Positions 37,275 through 45,692 of a stretch of 64,000 bases of DNA are shown piece after piece. The stretch is from Bacteroidota bacterium (GTDB taxonomy: Bacteria > Bacteroidota > Bacteroidia > Bacteroidales > UBA12481). The stretch's first letter is position 1. The number at the start of each line of letters is the position of its first letter. The position numbers and the translations under genes were made by a program. Under the pieces are notes generated by a model, which did not search any database, was not told the origin of the DNA, and saw only the letters and a program-made list of their open reading frames with translations. The stretch lies in contig JABHCC010000163.1 of assembly GCA_018669475.1 (NCBI GenBank), forward strand, positions 31,528-95,527. Direction: 5' to 3'.

Positions 37275-38852
37275 TTATTCAATTTTTATCTGATTTTTTC
37301 TCGAGGAATATAGTCCATTAATGAGATTACCATCACAAGCTTTTAGAAGTTCACTTTTAAGTTCATTTAATTTATCAGGATATATTTCTGATAAATCGCT
37401 CTCCTCTCGAAAATCATCGAGTAAATAATAAAGTTCAAATACATCTTTAGCCAGATATGCTCTTATTTTCCATCCGTCATTTGTAATCAGAGTAGGGCCA
37501 GAATATGAGGAGAATACGACGAATTCATGCTCTAATTCAGTATCTTTTTCAGTCAATTCGTTAAAAAAAGAAATACCATCTGTGTTAAATAATCTGGAAA
37601 AGCCGGTAATTTCAGCAATTGTGGGTAAAATGTCATAATTTGTTACTAAATGGTTGCTAATCCGTGCTGGATAAATCTCTTTTGGCCATCGAATTATTAG
37701 CGGAACAACTATGCCCCCTTGCAAATTACTTCGCTTCAATCCTGCTCTACCACCATTACCATCAAAGACATCCCCTCCTAAGTCGCTATAGTATTTATTT
37801 TCAAGGTTGTTAAAAATCTCTCCTGTTTTCATATTTGTATAAGGCTTATGAACACGATCTTGCTGTCCATAGTAGATCTCATGCCCATTGTCTGATGTGA
37901 ATATCACGATAGTGTTGTCATCGATATTAAGTGATTCAAGTTTTTGCAAAATCTGTCCAATATTATCATCCAACATTTTTACCATTGAAGCATATTCCTT
38001 CTCTATTTGCGTTAGACGTTCATCGTATACAAAATCGGAATGTACTGTGGGAATAGACACTGGTCCATGTGGTAGTTGAGTTGGAAAATATAAGAAAAAT
38101 GGTTGATCCTTATTGGTAGAAATAAAACTTAGAACGCTATCCATGAAAAGGTTTTGGGAATAGACTTTTTTTCCTGTCATATTCCAACGCTCAACGTATG
38201 TTTCTTGTGTCTCAGGTTCACCAGATTTCCCACAGTTCGCTAGGGTATTTCCACTAATCTCAATCAACTTCCCATTTTCAAATAAAAAAGGAGGATAAAA
38301 CCCATGCGCTCTTACATGATCAAGATAACCAAAAAAGTAATCCCATCCGTGTCGTTTCATTTGCTTGTGAGTGGAAGCAAAGCCCCATTCCAATTTCCCG
38401 AATTGAGCTGTAATGTATCCTGCCTCTTTAGCCACCTCACCTAAAAATACCATTTCTTCAGGTACTGCAGATAATCGTTCATTGATCATTGTCTCAACTT
38501 CACGGTGAGTGTAATCCCCTTTACCAATTTTTTTATAAATACCTGCGTTGGTTATCTCAAACTTCTCAGAGTGACAATCATGAAGTCCTGTTAAAAGTGA
38601 TGCCCTTGCTGGAGCACATAGCATACAGGAATAAGCATTTTGAAATCGAAGACCTTCTTTAGCCAGCTTGTCAATATGTGGAGTTTTAATGATCTGCTGT
38701 CCCTCATGACTAAGTAATCCTATACCTAAATCATCAGCATAAATCAGAATGATATTTGGTTTGTCTAGTTGGCTTTGGTTCTTATCACATGCAGTACAAA
38801 AGACTAGTATAATAAGTTGTAAGACAATTTTTGTAATCGGCATGAATTTCAT
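37275..38852 (-). CDS. Sulfatase, lipoprotein
   Basis: The 525-residue protein has a lipoprotein signal (LQLIILVFCTAC). The alkaline-phosphatase-fold sulfatase core shows metal ligands D40-D41 (LIYADDLGIG) and the formylglycine motif C79-A-P-A-R followed by ASLLTG, plus IVIFTSDNGHE for further metal binding. The active-site Cys needs maturation by a formylglycine-generating enzyme not seen in this window. It removes sulfate esters from glycans; the closest subfamily looks like S1 arylsulfatase-type. It is not in an obvious operon. Confidence 0.93.
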   Translation of the reverse strand: MKFMPITKIVLQLIILVFCTACDKNQSQLDKPNIILIYADDLGIGLLSHEGQQIIKTPHIDKLAKEGLRFQNAYSCMLCAPARASLLTGLHDCHSEKFEITNAGIYKKIGKGDYTHREVETMINERLSAVPEEMVFLGEVAKEAGYITAQFGKLEWGFASTHKQMKRHGWDYFFGYLDHVRAHGFYPPFLFENGKLIEISGNTLANCGKSGEPETQETYVERWNMTGKKVYSQNLFMDSVLSFISTNKDQPFFLYFPTQLPHGPVSIPTVHSDFVYDERLTQIEKEYASMVKMLDDNIGQILQKLESLNIDDNTIVIFTSDNGHEIYYGQQDRVHKPYTNMKTGEIFNNLENKYYSDLGGDVFDGNGGRAGLKRSNLQGGIVVPLIIRWPKEIYPARISNHLVTNYDILPTIAEITGFSRLFNTDGISFFNELTEKDTELEHEFVVFSSYSGPTLITNDGWKIRAYLAKDVFELYYLLDDFREESDLSEIYPDKLNELKSELLKACDGNLINGLYSSRKNQIKIE

Positions 38853-39001
38853 AATTCCTTTTTAAATTATCGCTAATGGATCAGTGCAAACTCCGTAGCC
38901 GGGCGTGCGATCCGGTGTCCACCAGGACAGAGGATCGAGCGAGAGGTGATGTTGAAACTCCCACTGAATGCTATGGTGTTTTCATGGTTAGCCACTGGTT
39001 T
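38853..39001. other. GC-rich intergenic stretch, origin unclear
   Basis: Bases 38890-38960 are clearly richer in G and C than their surroundings (GCCGGGCGTGCGATCCGG, GTCCACCAGGACAGAGGATC). No open frame fits it. It may be a fragment of structured RNA such as group II intron domain I, since an intron relic lies 0.8 kb away, but I cannot confirm this. Confidence 0.3.
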
Positions 39002-39715
39002 TCATATTCTTTTATATATTCCATTTGGTATTACCTTCAATAGTATTGCAATTAATCGCCACCTCTTAGATACGTATCCAACAGTCTTTTTCTTTTTGAT
39101 AAATCCAAAAATCTGTTTTGCTGCTTTTTCTTTAGTTGCAACCCAAAATTGCCCTTCTCCTTTTGCCATATCTGTATCAACGAATCCAGGTCTTATGTCA
39201 GTTATATAAATCGGTTTTTTCGTTTTCGTTGCTTTTTGTCTTAATCCTTCCAAATAATTTATCTGATAGGCTTTTGAAGCATTGTAAGCCGGTGCAATTC
39301 TACTACCTCTTATTCCTGCTATTGAACTTATTGCTATTAGATGTCCTTTCCCTTGTTTTTCAAAATAATTGAATGTCCAGTCTACAATTTCAGTAAAAGC
39401 AATTACATTCAATTTATTGGTTGAATTCTCAATATCAAATTCTAATTTTTCATTTAAATCTCCTGTACCTGAGCTTAAAATCAACAAATCCAATCCTCCT
39501 ATTTCATTGACTAATTCAGTCAGTTTTTCAGAGTTGTTTTCTGTTGTGCAATCGAAAGAACTAATGCTGAAGTTTTTTGAGTTCGATTCTTTTAAATTAT
39601 CAAGCTCAGTTTTTCGTCTTCCCGTAATTCCAACTTTATATTCATTCTCCACAAGAATTTTGGAGAGCTCATTGCCAATTCCAGAAGTCGCACCAATTAT
39701 AATTGCTCTTTTCAT
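39002..39715 (-). CDS. Short-chain dehydrogenase/reductase
   Basis: The 237-residue SDR shows the cofactor motif GATSGIGNELS, the structural NNSEK/ILSSGTG region, the catalytic Ser in ISSIAGIRG and Tyr/Lys in YNASKAY. The cofactor site TGRR after beta-2 suggests NADP(H) preference. The substrate is unknown. A group II intron relic ends about 18 bases upstream of its start, so its original promoter may have been displaced. Confidence 0.9.
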   Translation of the reverse strand: MKRAIIIGATSGIGNELSKILVENEYKVGITGRRKTELDNLKESNSKNFSISSFDCTTENNSEKLTELVNEIGGLDLLILSSGTGDLNEKLEFDIENSTNKLNVIAFTEIVDWTFNYFEKQGKGHLIAISSIAGIRGSRIAPAYNASKAYQINYLEGLRQKATKTKKPIYITDIRPGFVDTDMAKGEGQFWVATKEKAAKQIFGFIKKKKTVGYVSKRWRLIAILLKVIPNGIYKRI

Positions 39716-39732
39716 TCAGTTTTTTTTCGGCT

Positions 39733-40131
39733 TGTGGCACCGGGTAGCTTACGCCCCCTAAGAACTGTACGTGCGATTTTCACCGCATACAGCTCAGGCA
39801 CTTTAAAGGCAATCACGGCGAAGTGACACCCGGCTGTTATTACTGTTTTTATTTGACCTAAAAGTAGTAATTTGGTAACATTCTTTGGCTAAATCTTCTC
39901 TCCATTTAGTTCTCTGATAGAAGTATCTGTCATATTCGGGCAGAAAAGGATTGGCGTTGGCTTTCACTTTCACATAATACTTAATGGGTACAGACGATTT
40001 TGTTCGGTACCTTTTTTAGTAATCCTCTGGTCGGTAAAATGGTTATCGTGGAAGTAACGATGATATATCCACCAACGGTTTTTATTACCGTGTTGGTATT
40101 TAGTTTGTTGTGCCATGTAAGCGGATATCAT
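39733..40131 (-). mobile_element. 5'-truncated group II intron relic with domain V
   Basis: On the minus strand, 39795-39761 is a 35-base group II domain V: GAGC at the 5' side (AGC triad), a GTGAAAAT loop region with a GAAA-type tetraloop, and GTACAGTTC at the 3' side. A domain VI-like hairpin follows to about 39733. Upstream lies a broken maturase gene. The intron 5' part (domains I-III and most of the ORF) is gone, consistent with 5' truncation during retrohoming or with decay. Confidence 0.7.
39803..40131 (-). pseudogene. Group II intron maturase C-terminal remnant
   Basis: Two frames carry one protein. The upstream piece reads HGNKNRWWIYHRYFHDN and ends at a premature stop near 39965. 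The second, shifted frame reads YYVKVKANANPFLPEYDRYF and continues to a stop at 39803. The V-K-V-K-x-x-A-N-P-x-x-P-E-x-x-x-Y-F pattern is the end of the maturase-specific domain of intron-encoded reverse transcriptases. The RT domain is absent. Confidence 0.65.
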
Positions 40132-40287
40132 TTACACCCTTGAGCCAGGGGCGATAATCACATTCTCGGTCTTGTTTAACTCCCCAAGGCGATGATCATC
40201 CAAGTGCGAAAGAAGGATTTGAACCGACCCTGTGACCCTTTTCATTGATTTTACCAGGTCATTGTCATAACCCGAAAGCCGTGGATA

Positions 40288-40518
40288 TTAGCACTCTGCA
40301 ATTTTCTCCGGTGCTCTCTTTTCGAGTGCCTTATACGGGTAAGCCAGAATATCACGCTGCTGCACCTGGTCCTCAGTGGCCAAAAAAGCATCAATCAGGG
40401 TGTTGCTCAGACGACTGGGAAAACCATGGGTAATAATAACCCGGGGCTCTTCACACTGTTTGTCGCGCGGCAAGCGTATAAGCGCACGCGCATGGCTGCT
40501 CGAAAGAGTCTCCATCAT
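40288..40518 (-). pseudogene. Unidentified gene fragment
   Basis: A 76-codon open frame (MMETLSSSHARALIRLPRDK...) contains VIITHGFPSRLSNTLIDAF. An open stretch in the same direction just downstream (GYDNDLVKSMKRVT, about 40260-40140) is also protein-like. Composition is richer in G and C than the neighbours. I cannot name a family; a faint resemblance to nitronate monooxygenase C termini was not strong enough to use. Given the adjacent intron relic, this is most likely a fragment. Confidence 0.3.
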
Positions 40519-40604
40519 CAGATCCTGTGCAACATATAGTCTCTTAAATCCATCAATAATCTGGAAATTTACATTATATACTTTGTGTTAGCGTTTCGTG
40601 CTTT

Positions 40605-41330
40605 CTATTTCTTCTTTAAAACTTTGTCTAATACTGTATTTTTATCAAGTTTCTTGGTGCAGAAAAACCAATCTTTACAGTCAAGGTCACTATCTTCCAT
40701 TCTACCCTTAGCAGCACCACATGAACCAGCAGGGCTAATGATGACATCATCTCCTGGTCTCCAATCAGCAGGAGTTGCAACTCCAAATTCGTCAGCTGCC
40801 TGTAAAGCAACAATTACACGATATAGCTCATCAAAGTTTCTTCCTAAACTTAGTGGATAATAAATGATAGCTCTAATTATTCCTTTTGGGTCAATGAAGA
40901 AAACAGCTCTAACCGCCTTTGTAGAATCTTCATTAGGTTGAATCATTCCATATTTTTTGGCAACATCCATTTTAATGTCTTCAATCAACGGAAAATTTAC
41001 TTCAACATCTTTCATTCCCTTGTACTCTATCTTTTCTTTAATAGTTCTCAACCATGCAATATGGCTGTACAATCCATCAATAGAAAGACCTACAAGTTTA
41101 CAATTTGCTTCTGCAAATTTATCTTCCATTGTAGCAAAAGTCATAAATTCAGATGTACAAACAGGAGTAAAGTCAGCAGGGTGACTAAAAAGAATTACCC
41201 AATCGCCTTTATAATCAGCAGGAAAGTTTATATCTCCCTGTGTTGTTACTGCTTTAAATTCTGGTGCAGCATCACCAATTCTTGGCATACTAAATACCTC
41301 TTGTTCAAGATTTTGTTCCATGATACTCAA
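40605..41330 (-). CDS. 1-Cys (Prx6-type) peroxiredoxin
   Basis: The 241-residue protein has the peroxidatic Cys58 in HPADFTPVCTSEF and the Prx6-type extended C-terminal arm. It also carries extra cysteines near the end (SCGAAKG, DCKDWFFC). It reduces hydrogen peroxide and alkyl hydroperoxides in the cytoplasm. It starts 15 bases after the stop of a Fur-family repressor and is almost certainly cotranscribed with it, which points to peroxide-responsive control. Met4 or Met15 are alternative starts. Confidence 0.93.
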   Translation of the reverse strand: MSIMEQNLEQEVFSMPRIGDAAPEFKAVTTQGDINFPADYKGDWVILFSHPADFTPVCTSEFMTFATMEDKFAEANCKLVGLSIDGLYSHIAWLRTIKEKIEYKGMKDVEVNFPLIEDIKMDVAKKYGMIQPNEDSTKAVRAVFFIDPKGIIRAIIYYPLSLGRNFDELYRVIVALQAADEFGVATPADWRPGDDVIISPAGSCGAAKGRMEDSDLDCKDWFFCTKKLDKNTVLDKVLKKK

Positions 41331-41345
41331 TTTTAAAGTTAATGT

Positions 41346-41771
41346 TTAACATTTATCGAATGTTCCTCTAATTTGAACTACAATATCTTCAAGTTTAAAA
41401 CCCTCAAATTGTTTCTTGTTAAAATATTCTTTTAATAAAACATCTAATTCTTCATCCTTATAATCTTCTATTAAATCACACTCAGAACAATAAATATGAT
41501 GGTGGTTATCAACAATTCCATCATATCGCAAAATATCTCTGTCTGTTTTAACTTTTTTGATTAACTTATTTTCAACCAGTGTATCTAATACTTTGTAAAC
41601 AGTCCCTGTTGCAATATTTGGGTGAGATACACGAATAAATTCAATAATATTATCGGCAGTTGGGTGATTATTCAAACTATAAATAGCCTCAAGAATACTA
41701 ATCCGCTGAGGAGTAACTTTTAATCCTTTTTCAGATAACTTATTTCTAATATTTTCTATCAATCTTTTCAT
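41346..41771 (-). CDS. Fur-family metalloregulator, PerR-like
   Basis: The 141-residue protein has the Fur winged helix (LKVTPQRISILEAI, ATGTVYKVLDTL) and dimerization domain with the metal-site histidines in DNHHHIYC and one CxxC pair (C95, C98). The second CxxC of zinc-bound Fur/PerR is not present; the C terminus has only a lone Cys141. The peroxiredoxin gene directly downstream makes a PerR-type peroxide sensor more likely than an iron regulator. A Fur-box-like palindrome precedes its start, suggesting autorepression of the fur-prx operon. Confidence 0.88.
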   Translation of the reverse strand: MKRLIENIRNKLSEKGLKVTPQRISILEAIYSLNNHPTADNIIEFIRVSHPNIATGTVYKVLDTLVENKLIKKVKTDRDILRYDGIVDNHHHIYCSECDLIEDYKDEELDVLLKEYFNKKQFEGFKLEDIVVQIRGTFDKC

Positions 41772-41782
41772 TAGAATATTTC

Positions 41783-41801
41783 CTTAATGAGAGTCATTCT
41801 C
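41783..41801 (-). promoter_or_regulatory. Fur/PerR-box-like operator
   Basis: On the minus strand GAGAATGACTCTCATTAAG matches 14 of 19 positions of the Fur box and contains a perfect AATGA-3-TCATT inverted repeat. It lies 12 bases before the regulator ATG, where a bound repressor would block initiation. Confidence 0.5.
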
Positions 41802-41891
41802 CTTTAGTGAAAAATAAATTTAAGCAATTATTTCCAAATCAAAAAATACAGATTACATTAATTGGATAGGTCTATTTGCATGAACGCTAAC

Positions 41892-42015
41892 CGAGTCAGC
41901 ATCCGATAACTTTCGGGTACATGAGGTATAGCTGATGTTTGTTAAATGCTTGCAAATCAATTGGTGGTAATTGAAATCTAATGTACTATTTCTTTTAGAG
42001 AACCCCCAAGCTTTA
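41892..42015 (-). repeat. Left terminal inverted repeat of the island
   Basis: These 124 bases follow the stop of the recombinase remnant and match the region after the intact recombinase (63738-63861) with only a dozen or so differences. The terminal hairpin is imperfect here (GTACCCGAAAGTTATCGGAT). Outside the end, the sequence reads GGTTAGCG (outward), which differs from the right side. Confidence 0.8.
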
Positions 42016-42231
42016 TCATGTTATCCCTAAATTGTCTAAAGGGTTCTTGATCTGATCTATTCCTTTGTTGGTTATATGAGTGTAAATCTGAAACGTCTTA
42101 GGACTTGAATGACCAAGCAAACTCTGAATATATCTTATATCAGTGCCATTGCTCAATAAATGAGTGGCAAAGGAATGCCGAAGCGTATGTAAGGTTGCCC
42201 GATCTTTTTTGCCTTTACCACCCCTGATTAT
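42016..42231 (-). pseudogene. Deleted copy of the tyrosine recombinase gene
   Basis: The minus strand reads RGGKGKKDR, then [18 protein letters not shown], then the Tyr region [15 protein letters not shown] and NLGIT before the stop. Compared with the intact gene at 62346-63737, everything before the catalytic Lys motif is missing, and about 65 internal codons between KKDR and TLHTLRH have been deleted. The junction lies where the intact gene has similar short sequences (RVTL twice). The deletion keeps the frame. Confidence 0.85.
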
Positions 42232-42247
42232 TACCTTACCTTCAATA

Positions 42248-42787
42248 CTATTCTTCCAGAAATTGCAAACTTCTGATTTCAGTTGTTGTAACTTCCTTGT
42301 AAAATACTACTACATCATCACCTCTGAAGATATCCTCGGGGCTATATAAACCTGCTTGAAATTCCATGATTGTGCCATCCGCAGTTTCAATGTCAACATA
42401 ACCATCCATATCTCCACATGTACAGGTATTTAATCTTCCCTCAACTGCAAGTATTTTCGCCCTGTCAGTCTTTTGTCCAGTGGAGTGTCTCGATTGAAGA
42501 TCGATCGAATATAACTGATTTTCTAACTGATAACGATAGATAATTTTGACTCTTCTCCTGATAATTTCAGATACTTCCGCAACTCTCACCATATCAGCTG
42601 AGATGCTTCCAATTATGGAATCCTGCTTGTCGTGGCTAATCACTTTGATCTGATAATCCTGACCCTGGTCTGATTTGTTATACTCAGCAACAATGCCCGA
42701 AAAAACCAAATCATCAGGCCCAATATTTTGAGTAAAAACAGGTAACCCAAACACTAAAACACTAAGTAAACTAATCAGAGTTCTCAT
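42248..42787 (-). CDS. Exported hypothetical protein
   Basis: The 179-residue protein has a signal peptide ([20 protein letters not shown]). The rest is beta-rich, OB-like in character ([40 protein letters not shown]) with a CTC pair. I do not recognise a family. It overlaps the small membrane protein gene by 17 bases at its 5' end and is the last gene of the minus-strand cluster, next to the recombinase remnant. Confidence 0.7.
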   Translation of the reverse strand: MRTLISLLSVLVFGLPVFTQNIGPDDLVFSGIVAEYNKSDQGQDYQIKVISHDKQDSIIGSISADMVRVAEVSEIIRRRVKIIYRYQLENQLYSIDLQSRHSTGQKTDRAKILAVEGRLNTCTCGDMDGYVDIETADGTIMEFQAGLYSPEDIFRGDDVVVFYKEVTTTEIRSLQFLEE

Positions 42788-43031
42788 TTGTACTTTTTTT
42801 TCTAAACCAATTCCTCGGATTCATATAAGATTTGTATTTGGTGAAAAGTTCCTTACCTACCAACAGCCCTCCTGCCCAAAACAGCACTTCTCCTGAGACT
42901 AATAAGATAGTAGTGAGAGTGACTTTTGTTTTAGTTTCCACATCAAGAAAAGGAACAATGGGAATACATAAAAAAAATGGAACTGAAATAATCATCAATA
43001 CCACACCAAGTTTGAATATCCAGTTTTTCAT
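42771..43031 (-). CDS. Small two-helix membrane protein (transporter-suffix-like)
   Basis: The 86-residue protein has two membrane helices (residues about 5-28 and 38-60) and a basic tail (NPRNWFRKKS). The pattern FFLCIPIVPFLDVETKTKVT followed by a second helix with WAGGLLVGKELF is what I know as the transporter suffix domain. Role unknown. Its start overlaps the stop of the FG-GAP gene by four bases (ATGA). Confidence 0.7.
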   Translation of the reverse strand: MKNWIFKLGVVLMIISVPFFLCIPIVPFLDVETKTKVTLTTILLVSGEVLFWAGGLLVGKELFTKYKSYMNPRNWFRKKSTNENSD

Positions 43032-44152
43032 CGCCTCACCACTTTTAATTGATTAAAATAATAGTAGTTTACCTCATCCGAATTGCTTTCAATAATATCT
43101 TCCCTGCCATCTCCATTAAGATCAGATGTGATGATATCATAGGTGTTGAATTTTTTATCGCTCAATTGAATTCTCTCCCAAACAGTAGCATCAGCCCTAT
43201 TCAGAAAAACCGTGTTTGCTTCCCTTGAATTTCCAACTACAATATCCAGATTACCATCCAAATCAAAATCGCTGATTGCTATTGCATAAGAATTAGCTAC
43301 GCGAGTACCGAATTCAATCTTTTCAGCAAACCTGAGTTGTGGATCACCAAAATAAACTGCATTTGCCTCACCAATATTTGCTACGACGATATCCAGGATC
43401 TTATCATTATTCATATCAGCAACAGCAAGCGATCTGGTATTATCGCTGCCGGATCCGAATGGGATCCTATCTGAGAAATCCAGCATACCATCATTCAGGT
43501 ATACGAAATTTTGCTGCTCATCTCTGTTAGCCAGGATTAGGTCATAATCATTATCCCCATCAATATCTGCCACTTCCACATCTATTGTCGAATCGTCCTT
43601 ACTTCCAAACCCTATACTCACTGAGAAGTCCCCCATCCCATTATTAAGACAGATCTCATTTTCCCGACCTCTGTTAGTTATCAAAATGTCAATGTCTCCA
43701 TCCATGTCTATATCAGCTGTTGTGAGATTTCTTGTTGGTGCGTAGGTCATTCCAAAAGAAGAGGCTTTAACAAAGTTCCCAGCTCCATCATTTATAAAAA
43801 TGTAATTTGGAGCCATATCATTTCCGACAGCAACATCCAGATCACCATCCATATCAAAATCTGCTAGCTCAGTGGCATAACTCGTTGCACTTTCTAATCC
43901 CAACGGTTTGGATGCCGTGAAAATTCCTTTACCATTATTTACCAGAATTCGATTTTGGCCGGGCCAGTGTCTTCCATTGGCAACAAGAACATCCATATCT
44001 CCATCCCCATCTATATCTCCAGAACTTATTGAGGCTGATCGTTCCTTGTAATTACCGAGTATTAGTCGTTCGCTAGTTCGAAATGTTAAATCCTGTCCGT
44101 AACTCCAGTTCGACAGAAGGAATAGTAAAAAAATAAAAGGAAGTTTGAGCAT
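43028..44152 (-). CDS. Secreted FG-GAP/VCBS-repeat protein
   Basis: The 374-residue protein has a signal peptide (MLKLPFIFLLFLLSNWSYGQ). At least seven repeats of about 45 residues follow, each with a calcium-loop-like DxDxDGDxD motif (DIDGDGDMDVLVANG, DFDMDGDLDVAVGN, DLNGDGRED), forming a propeller of the FG-GAP/VCBS type. Such domains bind calcium and mediate binding to proteins or polysaccharides. It starts 15 bases after the PQQ-propeller gene, in the same operon. Confidence 0.88.
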   Translation of the reverse strand: MLKLPFIFLLFLLSNWSYGQDLTFRTSERLILGNYKERSASISSGDIDGDGDMDVLVANGRHWPGQNRILVNNGKGIFTASKPLGLESATSYATELADFDMDGDLDVAVGNDMAPNYIFINDGAGNFVKASSFGMTYAPTRNLTTADIDMDGDIDILITNRGRENEICLNNGMGDFSVSIGFGSKDDSTIDVEVADIDGDNDYDLILANRDEQQNFVYLNDGMLDFSDRIPFGSGSDNTRSLAVADMNNDKILDIVVANIGEANAVYFGDPQLRFAEKIEFGTRVANSYAIAISDFDLDGNLDIVVGNSREANTVFLNRADATVWERIQLSDKKFNTYDIITSDLNGDGREDIIESNSDEVNYYYFNQLKVVRR

Positions 44153-44167
44153 GGGCTAATCATTTAG

Positions 44168-45526
44168 CTATTCACCAGCAACAGCAATAAGTGAATGCTG
44201 GGTTCTGAAAAAGATAGCATTATCGCTAAGAGCAGGTACTACCATACAAATATCACCCAAATCATTTTCTGCGAGTATTTCGAATTCAGGTCCGGCTTTC
44301 AGTGTATATACCAATCCATGATCGCTAATAACGTATATTTTTCCATCAGATGCTACTGGTGAAGCGATAAAAGAATCACCCTGACCAAGGGTTTGCTTGT
44401 AAATCCGATCTCCGGTTAGGGGATTCAGACATTCAACTGATCCATTCCATCCCACATTATACAGGTGGTTTTCATATAATAACAATGAGTGCATATAAGA
44501 TCCTCCTCTCGGGAAGCTCCATTGTATAAACTCATTAAATGTTTCACCTTTCTCAAGTGTGATGTCTCCTTTTGCATCAGCCTTCACAGCCATTACCGGA
44601 GAAAAGCGGCCGTGTGCACTGTTAAAATAAATAAGCCCATCACCTATCTGGGGTGTTGGAACCGGTATATCTCCTCCACCAGACATTGTCCATATCTCTT
44701 CACCAGTTTCAAAATCATAAGCCCCTCGATGCTTATATCCGTTTACAACAACACAATCTTTGCCATTATAATTATAAATATTAGGGGTACACCAACCAGG
44801 ATGCTCCTCTCTTGATTTCTTCCATAACTCGTCCCCCGTTTCAACATCGAAAGCACCTAAAAAAGATTCACCTCTTACATCGCTCTGAATTAGCACAACT
44901 CCCTTGTGAATCAATGGTGAACTTCCGAATTCCCATTCAATTGCCCCTCTGTGCTCTGCCCAGGCCCCCGCATGCAATCTTCCAAAATTCTTTTTCCACA
45001 GCAGGTCCCCATCCATGTCATAGCAGTAAAGACCTTCGGATCCAAAAAATGCAACAATATGCTCTCCATCAGTTGCCGGAGTACAATTGGCATGCGTAGA
45101 TTTTGGATGCCTTTTCACCTGAGGAACACCAGTGAAAGCAGTTTTCTCCCAAATAATATCCCCTGTATTGTTATCAAAACAATATACCACCCAATCGTGA
45201 ACCGATTCATCCTCCACAGGATTAGAATTAACATAGGAACCTGCTCTGAGAATTGTATTATCAGTCTGACTTATTGCGCTTGTAATGAACAGCTTATCGC
45301 CCCAGATCACAGGACATGAAAGAGCAAGACCAGGAATATCAGTTTTCCATTTGATATTTGTGCCCCCTTCAACATCCCAATGCGAAGGGAGTGTTGTATT
45401 ATCAAGCACTCCGCTGGAATAATACCCTCGGTATGAGGACCATTGCCTTTCTTCCTCAATATTTGGAGAACAGCCAATAAGAGTAAAAAGAAAAAAACAG
45501 GATAATAGAAATGTAATTGGTTTCAT
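44168..45526 (-). CDS. PQQ-like beta-propeller lipoprotein
   Basis: The 452-residue lipoprotein (LLSCFFLFTLIGC) contains pyrrolo-quinoline quinone-like propeller repeats: WVVYCFDNNTGDIIWEKT, GLYCYDMDGDLLWKKN, GAFDVETGDELWKKS and CLNPLTGDRIYKQ. No quinone-coordinating pair of cysteines is visible, so it is probably a BamB-like binding protein rather than a dehydrogenase. It is the fifth gene in the minus-strand order after susC, susD, sulfatase and GH95. Confidence 0.87.
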   Translation of the reverse strand: MKPITFLLSCFFLFTLIGCSPNIEEERQWSSYRGYYSSGVLDNTTLPSHWDVEGGTNIKWKTDIPGLALSCPVIWGDKLFITSAISQTDNTILRAGSYVNSNPVEDESVHDWVVYCFDNNTGDIIWEKTAFTGVPQVKRHPKSTHANCTPATDGEHIVAFFGSEGLYCYDMDGDLLWKKNFGRLHAGAWAEHRGAIEWEFGSSPLIHKGVVLIQSDVRGESFLGAFDVETGDELWKKSREEHPGWCTPNIYNYNGKDCVVVNGYKHRGAYDFETGEEIWTMSGGGDIPVPTPQIGDGLIYFNSAHGRFSPVMAVKADAKGDITLEKGETFNEFIQWSFPRGGSYMHSLLLYENHLYNVGWNGSVECLNPLTGDRIYKQTLGQGDSFIASPVASDGKIYVISDHGLVYTLKAGPEFEILAENDLGDICMVVPALSDNAIFFRTQHSLIAVAGE

Positions 45527-45644
45527 ACTTAATATTCCAAGTTTAGTTTCAAAGATATTAACTAATTCGGGCTAGAAACTATTTAATCCGTGAAAGTGTT
45601 TTTGTTGAACAATCATACTCCCACTCTACTTCTGATGGTGTACC

Positions 45645-45692
45645 GAGTAACAGAGTAACAGAGTAACGGAGTCACTGAGCAACTGAGTAAAC
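45645..45692. repeat. Six degenerate 8-bp GAGTAACN tandem repeats
   Basis: Units are GAGTAACA, GAGTAACA, GAGTAACG, GAGTCACT, GAGCAACT and GAGTAAAC in exact 8-base steps. The GH95 stop codon (45672-45674) lies in unit four, so the last two units encode the final residues of that enzyme. A second array of the same type lies at 60716-60755. Confidence 0.85.

Noticed and set aside
38890-38960. 5' end (GTGCG...) of a group II intron in plus orientation
   Set aside because: Only a short GTGCG-like start and GC-rich composition support it; no domain structure could be traced, and the confirmed intron relic is on the other strand.
40288-40518. Nitronate monooxygenase fragment
   Set aside because: Resemblance was limited to a few residues of the C-terminal region and could be chance.
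45645-45692. Possible CRISPR array
   Set aside because: Repeat units are 8 bases with no spacers and no cas genes occur in the window.
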